Origin: Gemmatimonadaceae bacterium | GTDB taxonomy: Bacteria; Gemmatimonadota; Gemmatimonadetes; Gemmatimonadales; Gemmatimonadaceae | Assembly (NCBI GenBank): GCA_025451425.1 | Contig: JANWKK010000258.1 | Span: forward strand, 1-5,199 | DNA length: 5,199 bases | Direction: 5' to 3' | Shown: positions 1 through 4,721 of the stretch, piece after piece | Numbering within the stretch: position 1 is the stretch's first letter | Layout of the letters: each line of letters starts with the position of its first letter | The notes under the pieces: model-generated | Databases searched by the model: none | Seen by the model: the letters and a program-made list of their open reading frames with translations, nothing else | What the model was told of the DNA's origin: nothing | Program-made: the position numbers and the translations under genes

Positions 1-593
1 TCTGAGCTCCCTTGTCGGACCCGCAGCATCTCGTGCGCTTCGAGCCCGGCGTATTTGAGGTGGCGTGCCACGAATGCATCCACCCCTTTGAGGTTCTCGT
101 GGAAGAGCGTCGACTCGATGAATCCGGGTTCGCCGTCGATCAAGACGCTCTCGTGGACGGCCCTGGTCTCGAACCGGCCACGCGCAGCTCGAAAGAGCCG
201 CAGCTGATGGTCCGGATACCACCAGGCATGGCGCAGAACCGTGCCCATGAAGATGTTCATCCTCGGGATGTAGAAGGCGTCGTACCGTTCCTCGGCGACG
301 CATCGGCGAATCTCCCCGATCAACGCAGGCGTCAGATACTCGTCCGCGTCGAGGAACAACACCCACTCGGTAGAGATAGGCAGGCTCCCGAGAGCCCAGT
401 TCTTCTGGTCGGAGTACCCCTCCCATTCGTGCTCGACCACAACCGCGCCGGACGAGCGCGCGATCTCCGCCGTTTCGTCCGAACTGCCCGCGTCGACGAC
501 GAAGACCGGACCTAGGTCGTCGACCGACCGGACACAGCGCCCGATGTGCACTTCCTCGTCCAGCGTGGCGATGATGGTCGTCACTTCATTCAT
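1..593 (-). CDS. GT2 family glycosyltransferase, WaaE/KdtX-like (3' end cut by window edge)
   Basis: Inverting GT-A glycosyltransferase, probably cytoplasmic and acting on a lipid-linked or LPS-core acceptor. The 197 visible residues open with the GT2 beta-strand MNEVTTIIATLDEE. They continue with the nucleotide-binding VVDAGSSDET (residues 32-41), QKNWALG (63-69), the metal-binding LDADE (81-85), the segment HAWWYPDHQLRLFR (122-135) and VHE (146-148). The order QKN, LDADE, WYPD-QLRLF, VHE is typical of the WaaE/KdtX-like subgroup, which includes enzymes adding glucose to heptose I of the LPS core. Donor and acceptor cannot be read from this sequence. Family members run roughly 250-290 residues, so a C-terminal part lies beyond position 1. 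The ATG at 593 is preceded by a strong Shine-Dalgarno, and an in-frame TGA four codons upstream rules out a longer protein. A 182-nt spacer separates it from the methyltransferase gene. The family call is confident; the subgroup is less so. Confidence 0.93.
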   Translation of the reverse strand, partial: MNEVTTIIATLDEEVHIGRCVRSVDDLGPVFVVDAGSSDETAEIARSSGAVVVEHEWEGYSDQKNWALGSLPISTEWVLFLDADEYLTPALIGEIRRCVAEERYDAFYIPRMNIFMGTVLRHAWWYPDHQLRLFRAARGRFETRAVHESVLIDGEPGFIESTLFHENLKGVDAFVARHLKYAGLEAHEMLRVRQGSS

Positions 594-602
594 GCCCGTC
601 GC

Positions 603-610
603 TCACCTCC
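603..610 (-). promoter_or_regulatory. Strong Shine-Dalgarno of the GT2 glycosyltransferase gene
   Basis: On the minus strand this reads GGAGGTGA, eight bases matching the consensus anti-Shine-Dalgarno end of 16S rRNA. It lies 9 nt before the ATG at 593. It decides the start of the glycosyltransferase. It also overlaps the last codons of the candidate leader ORF at 603-677, whose TGA stop forms its final three bases. Confidence 0.8.
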
Positions 611-677
611 TCGCCGAGCGAAGAGACACCTGACTTGCTCTCACAATTGTGAATCGCGACCTGCCGAGGACATGCAT
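603..677 (-). CDS. Candidate 24-residue leader ORF ahead of the GT2 gene
   Basis: A short frame runs from ATG at 677 to TGA at 605-603. A plausible ribosome binding site (TTAAGGAG, 687-694) lies 9 nt upstream of its ATG. The product begins MHVLGRSR, is rich in Arg and Ser, and matches no family I recognise. It ends with tandem AGG AGG codons followed by TGA, and these nine bases contain the Shine-Dalgarno of the downstream glycosyltransferase. Ribosomes finishing this ORF would therefore sit on that site, 9 nt before the next start. Translational coupling or attenuation is inferred from the arrangement. A frame this short can also occur by chance, so the call is weak. Confidence 0.3.
   Translation of the reverse strand: MHVLGRSRFTIVRASQVSLRSARR
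641..652. repeat. Perfect 12-bp palindrome TCACAATTGTGA
   Basis: TCACAATTGTGA equals its own reverse complement and has no central loop, so it suits a dimeric DNA-binding protein better than an RNA hairpin. It lies 48-59 nt upstream of the GT2 start codon, inside the candidate leader ORF. The half-site resembles operator half-sites such as TGTGA of CRP/FNR-type regulators, but the arm spacing is not that of a standard CRP site. A regulatory role is speculative. Confidence 0.25.
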
Positions 678-775
678 TCGAGTGCGCTCCTTAACCTGCA
701 AGGACGGTCGGATGGCTTACACCGAATAGCGCCGTTATCCGTCTATGCAAACAGAACAGGACAAGCTGACAGGGT

Positions 776-1663
776 TCATCGCCAATGATCGATCTGATTG
801 CGCCAGCGCGACAACAGAGCTTCACGATGGCGCGCATGTTGAGGCGGGAGACAGAAGAAGTTTGAGGTGTGCGCAGCGGGTGCCTCAAGCCGCTCCGCGT
901 CAAAGAACTCATATCCAAGCTCGGCGAGGTGCGCACAGATCTCGTCGCCACCATGAAAGCACTCGAACACGATCAAGGGTCTAGATCGTTCGATGGTTTC
1001 GCGAGCGCCCCGGACAACCGCTTCTTCATGTCCTTCGACGTCGATCTTCATCATATCGACGCTGCCGTTGGCCGCCGCGGTGTCGAGCGTCAACGTCCGA
1101 ACCTCAATTGCCTCTGACTCCCCCCAGAGTTGATGAGCCGCGGACATCTCTGCATCCAAGGATCCCGTCGCCCCGGAAACTGGATCACTCGTGAACGAGG
1201 CCATCCCATCACGGTCACTGATCGCGAGTTGCAGCACTCGAGCATCGCCTATCGACCACCGACGCAAGGTCTGATCAATTAGTTGAGTGTTGCGCACGTC
1301 CGGCTCGCAGAAGATAACCGAGACGTCACGATTGCAACTCGCTGCGAGCAGTCCGTAGTATCCAAAGTAGGCTCCGATGTCCCAGAAAGTCCGCGGTCGC
1401 ACAAGCTCAAATATCGTCCCAACGAGAGCCGTAATGTGAGGCTCTGGACCACCCGGCAGGAATCGATACGAGAGGTCACGTATCAGTCGAACGCGAACAT
1501 CGTCGTGCATACCCTGCACCTTTGCCCATACGGGAACATCCGCGCGCAAGAGAGCGTGTCGCAGAATGCCCGCCCGACGGAGCTGATGAACCGGATGCAG
1601 CCTCTCGCGGAGCGCGCTCGCCATCGAGGGCATCCGCTTGCCCTGAGCAGCCTTGTGCATCAC
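776..1663 (-). CDS. FkbM-family SAM-dependent methyltransferase
   Basis: Probable O-methyltransferase using S-adenosylmethionine, likely acting on a glycan hydroxyl; the target is inferred from context. The Rossmann core is complete. It has SAM-binding motif I FWDIGAYFGYYG (residues 93-104), the acidic end of strand 2 in FCEPD (118-122), the FkbM-diagnostic MMKIDVEGHEEAVVRGA (204-220) and RPLIVFEC (228-235). About 90 residues precede motif I and include a basic helical stretch. No signal peptide or membrane segment is visible. The length of 295 residues is normal for the family. The start is ambiguous: GTG at 1663, ATG at 1660 or ATG at 1633. None has a convincing Shine-Dalgarno, and an in-frame TGA three codons before 1663 sets the upper limit. 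Sampled GC of about 55% is below that of most flanking genes. With 166- and 182-nt spacers on its two sides, the gene looks like an inserted module. Confidence 0.94.
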   Translation of the reverse strand: MMHKAAQGKRMPSMASALRERLHPVHQLRRAGILRHALLRADVPVWAKVQGMHDDVRVRLIRDLSYRFLPGGPEPHITALVGTIFELVRPRTFWDIGAYFGYYGLLAASCNRDVSVIFCEPDVRNTQLIDQTLRRWSIGDARVLQLAISDRDGMASFTSDPVSGATGSLDAEMSAAHQLWGESEAIEVRTLTLDTAAANGSVDMMKIDVEGHEEAVVRGARETIERSRPLIVFECFHGGDEICAHLAELGYEFFDAERLEAPAAHTSNFFCLPPQHARHREALLSRWRNQIDHWR

Positions 1664-1821
1664 GCGGACTCACGCGTTAACTTCATTCTTGCGACGGACG
1701 CGCGAGACTCTCGTGCGAGTTTCACGAGCTTCACGTTGACTGATAATTCGCAAGAGCCAGTACCGCGAATCAACCGCGTCTTTGGGTACGCGACCGAGCT
1801 GAAGTAGAACCTGCGTCTCAC
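1660..1821 (-). CDS. Unrecognised 53-codon ORF abutting the methyltransferase
   Basis: This frame stays open across almost the whole 166-nt spacer between the GT4 and methyltransferase genes. It starts at GTG (1821), 8 nt after the GT4 stop, and ends at TGA (1662-1660). That stop overlaps the ATG at 1660 of the methyltransferase as TGATG, a common translational-coupling arrangement. The product is basic, begins VRRRFYFSSVAYPK and ends RMKLTRESA, and matches nothing I know. No Shine-Dalgarno precedes the GTG. About two thirds of third codon positions are G or C, which does not separate coding from background here. It could be a genuine small protein, a decayed gene fragment or a chance frame. 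Confidence 0.22.
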   Translation of the reverse strand: MRRRFYFSSVAYPKTRLIRGTGSCELSVNVKLVKLARESRASVARMKLTRESA

Positions 1822-1829
1822 TGAGTCAA
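1664..1829. other. 166-nt spacer between GT4 and methyltransferase genes
   Basis: The spacer interrupts an otherwise tightly packed operon and has about 55% GC in a sampled 60 bases. It contains the weak small ORF described separately. It also has a near-perfect dyad at 1700-1716 (arms GCGCGAGA and TCTCGTGC around one base, one mismatch). No intrinsic terminator is seen after the GT4 stop and no convincing promoter precedes the methyltransferase. The best pair on the minus strand (TTGATT, then AATTAT after 19 nt) is weak. Confidence 0.45.
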
Positions 1830-3092
1830 CTAGTTCAGCGGCTCGGGGGATCGAGAGGGCCGACGAGAACCGTCGCCGCCTGCCACAGGGTTCCCGAGCG
1901 TCGCGCTCTGTGGGTGGGGCTCTGCGCCCCGACCGCTACGTGGGTCGGGACACGCACCGCGGAGGACGAGGTACAGATGTTCGAACTGACCGGCGATCAC
2001 GTGCCAAGGAAAACGTTCAGCAACAAAGGCGCGACCACGCTCGCCGATCTCGCGCGCCTGGCGTCGGTCGGTAAGCAGCATCGAGATCCCCTCGGCGATG
2101 GCGTCCGGTGTTCGCTCGGCCACGACGCAGCCTTCTTTCGCCTCAAGCTCTTCGTGGAACGGGAACGCACGCGTCAGAACAACCGGTGTTGCATAAGCCA
2201 TTGCCTCTATCGCCGATGCTCCGAAACTCTCGTCCGCGGACGGGATGATGTGCATTGACGCGCGACGCAAAGCGTCGTCCTTCTCCTCGCCGTGCAGCGC
2301 TCCCTCGAAGGTGACTCTGTCGACGATGCCGAGCTCCGCAGCGCGCGATGCGAGAGCAGCAGCCTTGCCGTCTTCGCCAGGGCCGATGATCCGGAGATAC
2401 GCGTCTGGGTGCGATTCGAGGACGAGAGGGAACGCCTCGATGAGGAGGTCGACTCCTTTCTTCTCGGCGAGCCGCCCGAGAAAGACGACCTCTCCTTCCC
2501 GTCGCGCGTCCTCTTCGGAAAGGACCGGGATCCAGACACCGGACCAGACGACCGATCCGGCCGGCCAGCCCGTCGCAGCCGCCTCGGATTGCTCTCTGTC
2601 CGATTCCCAGATGACTGTGCCCGCGCAGCGCGCGATCGGTCGGTCGATTGCTCGCTCGTACAGCCACTTGCGCCCCCGGTGACGAGCGCGGTGGTAAGCA
2701 GTCAGAGCGCCGTGCGGGTGGAGGACATACGGGACCGACCGCACGCGGCAGACGGTCGCGGCAGCGAATGTTGTGAACAGATAGACCGAATGGATGTGGA
2801 CGACGTCGAATCGCGTTGCATTGCGCCAAAGCCACCTAGCAAGCGCCGGCGAGAACGTGTAGCGACGCGGGTAGCGCACCGGAAAGGCAGTTGCCAGAAA
2901 GCCACCTTCTAGGACGGCAACCTCGGTTGGAACGTCGAGATCCTCTGAACCGTCCAACGTCGTGGATACGAGCTCCACGTGATGACCGAGATCCGATAAT
3001 GCGGTGCAGAGCTCGGCCATCCGCGGTGGCCCGCCGGTGCGCGCCGCGCGACTCGGGAGGACATGCAGGATCGAAAGCGGAGCTTGCTTCAT
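1830..3092 (-). CDS. GT4 family glycosyltransferase (GT-B fold)
   Basis: Retaining GT-B glycosyltransferase that would transfer a sugar from a nucleotide donor to the growing glycan in the cytoplasm; sugar and linkage cannot be read. The N-terminal domain starts with SILHVLPSRAARTGGPPR (residues 7-24), the Gly-rich acceptor-side loop of the family. It also carries VVHIHSVY (97-104) and LHPHGAL (124-130). The C-terminal domain has EVVFLGRLAEKKGVDLLIEAF (201-221), RIIGPGEDG (234-242) and the EX7E motif of GT4, SADESFGASAIEA (285-297), with E288 and E296. I start it at ATG 3092, giving 420 residues and N-terminal homology from the first strand. It lies one base after the sulfotransferase stop with no Shine-Dalgarno, so translation is probably coupled. 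The frame continues 60 codons further upstream, but that part lies inside the sulfotransferase gene. About 40 residues past the fold (380-420) form a Pro/Gly/Ser/Arg-rich tail, likely disordered. Confidence 0.94.
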   Translation of the reverse strand: MKQAPLSILHVLPSRAARTGGPPRMAELCTALSDLGHHVELVSTTLDGSEDLDVPTEVAVLEGGFLATAFPVRYPRRYTFSPALARWLWRNATRFDVVHIHSVYLFTTFAAATVCRVRSVPYVLHPHGALTAYHRARHRGRKWLYERAIDRPIARCAGTVIWESDREQSEAAATGWPAGSVVWSGVWIPVLSEEDARREGEVVFLGRLAEKKGVDLLIEAFPLVLESHPDAYLRIIGPGEDGKAAALASRAAELGIVDRVTFEGALHGEEKDDALRRASMHIIPSADESFGASAIEAMAYATPVVLTRAFPFHEELEAKEGCVVAERTPDAIAEGISMLLTDRRQAREIGERGRAFVAERFPWHVIAGQFEHLYLVLRGACPDPRSGRGAEPHPQSATLGNPVAGGDGSRRPSRSPEPLN

Positions 3093-3093
3093 G

Positions 3094-3984
3094 TCAGGCG
3101 CAAGACCAGTCGGGCTCTCGACCGAGCAACTCCGCCAGAGCGGAGCGCTCTTCGCGGTATTCGTCGACGAGCAGGGCGCGTGCGGATTCGTCCATCTTCG
3201 GAGGCTCACCGCCGACGAGCCCGCGCCGCACCGCATGCCGCACGGCCGGCGGGAGGAACACACGGCCGACACTCCGCAGAGAGCCGCTCGCCATCAGCCG
3301 GCGCGCGAGCTCGCTGCGCGGCATCGCCGCGCGATTGTGGTGGCCGAGAGCCGTCGGCAAGCCTTCTCGGTCGAGGTCGAGGAACTCTGCGACCCGCGTG
3401 AGGACGGCGTCGCCGGCCGTTGCAATCTCTTCGAACGAGACGATGAGCAGCCGAGAGCCGAAGATCTCGCGTGCATATCTCAAACCCTCGACGTAGTGCC
3501 CGTATGCGACGTACCGCGATGGCCACCGCTGGACGTCGGGAGTGTCGATCTGCTCTCTCACCGCGTCGAGGAAGGTGCGAGTCTCGAGGCCCTCGCGCAC
3601 GTCGTTGAGGTAATGCGAGTAGGCGCGTTCGACCGGGTCACGTAGGATCACGATCAGCCGCGCATCCGGGCTGACGTCCCGGATTCGGAGCATGCAGTCT
3701 TCGTGAAAGACGTATTCCACGCTAGCATCGCACCTGTATCGCGAGCCATGGCCCGACGCGAAGAGCGACAGGTACTCCTCTTCGGTCTGGGTGATCCGGA
3801 AGAAGCGTGCCCGCGACTTGTCGATGTCGAGGTTCAGGAAGAACCGCGGGCAGTCGACGTAGGGGACGAACACGTCCGGGTGCTCCCCGAGCGCGTACGC
3901 GAGCGAGCGCGTGCCCGCCTTGGGTACGCCGGCGATGAAGAGGTTCGGCCACCCGTCCCTGCCATTGCGTATGTCGACGCTCAA
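3094..3984 (-). CDS. PAPS-dependent sulfotransferase
   Basis: Cytosolic-type sulfotransferase that moves sulfate from 3'-phosphoadenosine-5'-phosphosulfate to an acceptor, here most likely a sugar hydroxyl or amine. The 5'-phosphosulfate loop FIAGVPKAGTRSL is at residues 16-28, with K22 and T25 in the conserved positions. The 3'-phosphate-binding strand-helix LIVILRDPVERAYSHY is at 110-125, with R115 and S123. These two elements define the NDST/Stf0-like sulfotransferase fold. The 296-residue length is ordinary and no membrane segment is seen, so it is probably soluble. The only start that keeps the P-loop is TTG at 3984. It overlaps the transaldolase stop (TTGA) and has GAGG 7 nt upstream, and there is no ATG before residue 98. 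The gene is thus translationally coupled to the transaldolase and, at its other end, to the GT4 gene. No PAPS-synthesis genes are in the window. The family is secure; the substrate is inferred from neighbours. Confidence 0.94.
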   Translation of the reverse strand: MSVDIRNGRDGWPNLFIAGVPKAGTRSLAYALGEHPDVFVPYVDCPRFFLNLDIDKSRARFFRITQTEEEYLSLFASGHGSRYRCDASVEYVFHEDCMLRIRDVSPDARLIVILRDPVERAYSHYLNDVREGLETRTFLDAVREQIDTPDVQRWPSRYVAYGHYVEGLRYAREIFGSRLLIVSFEEIATAGDAVLTRVAEFLDLDREGLPTALGHHNRAAMPRSELARRLMASGSLRSVGRVFLPPAVRHAVRRGLVGGEPPKMDESARALLVDEYREERSALAELLGREPDWSCA

Positions 3985-4721
3985 ACGACGGCCTCGTCGC
4001 GCGGGCCAACCGGCACGTCATACCCGGCGGCGCGCGCGTCGTCGTGGAACATGCAAACCGTCTCGAGCGAGAACTGGTCGAGGTCCTTCCCGATGATGGG
4101 CAGCTTCTTGATGATGTCGTTCGTCGCAGTGATGATGTGGCAGCCGATCGAAGCCGCCTGAATCACGTTCAGGAGCTCGCGTGGGCTCGCCCAGATCAGT
4201 TCCGCGGACCGGCGCGGCCTGAGGATCTTGAGAGCTGCCCGCATGACCGGCATCGGGTCGCGCCCCGTGTCGGCGATTCGCCCGGCGAAGACCGAGACGC
4301 ATGCCGGCACGTCCGTGAGGCGTGCGGCCACCGCCTCGACCTGCTCGAGCGAGAGCAGAGCCGTCACGTTGACCTTGATGCCTGTGCACGTGAGCCGGGA
4401 GATGACGTCGCCGGTGAACACACCGTGTGTGTCGGTGACGGGGATCTTGACATAGACGTTCTGTCCGATGGCCGCCAGCGTGCGCGCCTGCGCCTCCATC
4501 TCGCTCATGTCGTCGGACAGGACCTCGAAGGAGATCGGGCGATCGGGGATCGCCGCAACGGCCGCCGTCGCGAACCCGACGTAATCCGTCACCCCCGCCT
4601 TCCGCATCAGCGTGGGGTTCGTGGTGAAGCCGCTGACGTACGGCTCGGCGTACATCTCGAGCATGCCTGCAAGGTCCGCGCCGTCTGCGAACAGCTTCAC
4701 CTGCTTTCCATTGACGATCAT
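3981..4721 (-). CDS. Compact transaldolase-family protein
   Basis: Schiff-base class I aldolase of the transaldolase family, an alpha/beta barrel moving dihydroxyacetone units between sugar phosphates. At 246 residues it is nearer the TalC/FSA size (about 215-220) than TalB (about 315). Visible active-site residues, with my alignment to E. coli TalB, are D13 (FADGAD, D17), N35 (TTNPTL, N35), E66 (SFEVLSD, E96) and the Schiff-base K92 (VYVKIPVT, K132). N118 and T120 (VNVTALLS; N154, T156) and S143, F145 and R148 (SVFAGR; S176, F178, R181) complete the set. The C-terminal KDLDQFSLETVCMFHDDA (212-229) is typical of the family. F145 is in the position that is Tyr in fructose-6-phosphate aldolases, favouring true transaldolase chemistry. 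The start is ATG 4721, with AGGAGGG 6 nt upstream. It overlaps the phosphatase stop as ATGA, so a role in sugar-precursor supply for the glycan is inferred. Confidence 0.93.
   Translation of the reverse strand: MIVNGKQVKLFADGADLAGMLEMYAEPYVSGFTTNPTLMRKAGVTDYVGFATAAVAAIPDRPISFEVLSDDMSEMEAQARTLAAIGQNVYVKIPVTDTHGVFTGDVISRLTCTGIKVNVTALLSLEQVEAVAARLTDVPACVSVFAGRIADTGRDPMPVMRAALKILRPRRSAELIWASPRELLNVIQAASIGCHIITATNDIIKKLPIIGKDLDQFSLETVCMFHDDARAAGYDVPVGPRDEAVV

Larger units (their letters stand above)
594..775. other. 182-nt spacer between methyltransferase and GT2 genes
   Basis: Apart from the candidate leader ORF, all minus-strand frames here are broken by stops, so this is not a gene remnant I can recognise. 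A weak promoter-like pair exists on the minus strand: TTGTCC (759-764) and GATAAC (734-739), each 4 of 6 to sigma-70 boxes. Their 19-nt gap is longer than the usual 17, so it is only a possibility. A 12-bp palindrome sits at 641-652. No GC-rich hairpin followed by a T-run is seen after the methyltransferase stop, so read-through from upstream genes is possible. Confidence 0.5.

Noticed and set aside
12..515. Plus-strand ORF (167 codons) opposite the GT2 gene
   Set aside because: The minus strand encodes clear GT2 motifs here; the plus-strand product is low-complexity and unlike any family.
1283..1807. Plus-strand ORF (174 codons) opposite the methyltransferase 5' end and spacer
   Set aside because: Its product has no recognisable domain and most of it mirrors the methyltransferase coding strand.
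1817..1825. CTCACTGAG dyad just after the GT4 stop, considered as a terminator
   Set aside because: Four-base arms with a one-base centre and no following T-run; too weak for an intrinsic terminator.
2143..2835. Minus-strand ORF (230 codons) in another frame within the GT4 gene
   Set aside because: Arg/Pro-rich shadow frame; the GT4 EX7E motif and Gly-rich loop are in the other frame.
3093..3272. 60-codon N-terminal extension of the GT4 protein
   Set aside because: It lies inside the sulfotransferase gene, is Ser/Arg/Cys-rich without homology, and the ATG at 3092 begins exactly at the first Rossmann strand.
3004..3645. Plus-strand ORF (213 codons) opposite the sulfotransferase and the GT4 start
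   Set aside because: It lies across the boundary of two well-supported minus-strand genes and shows no recognisable motif.
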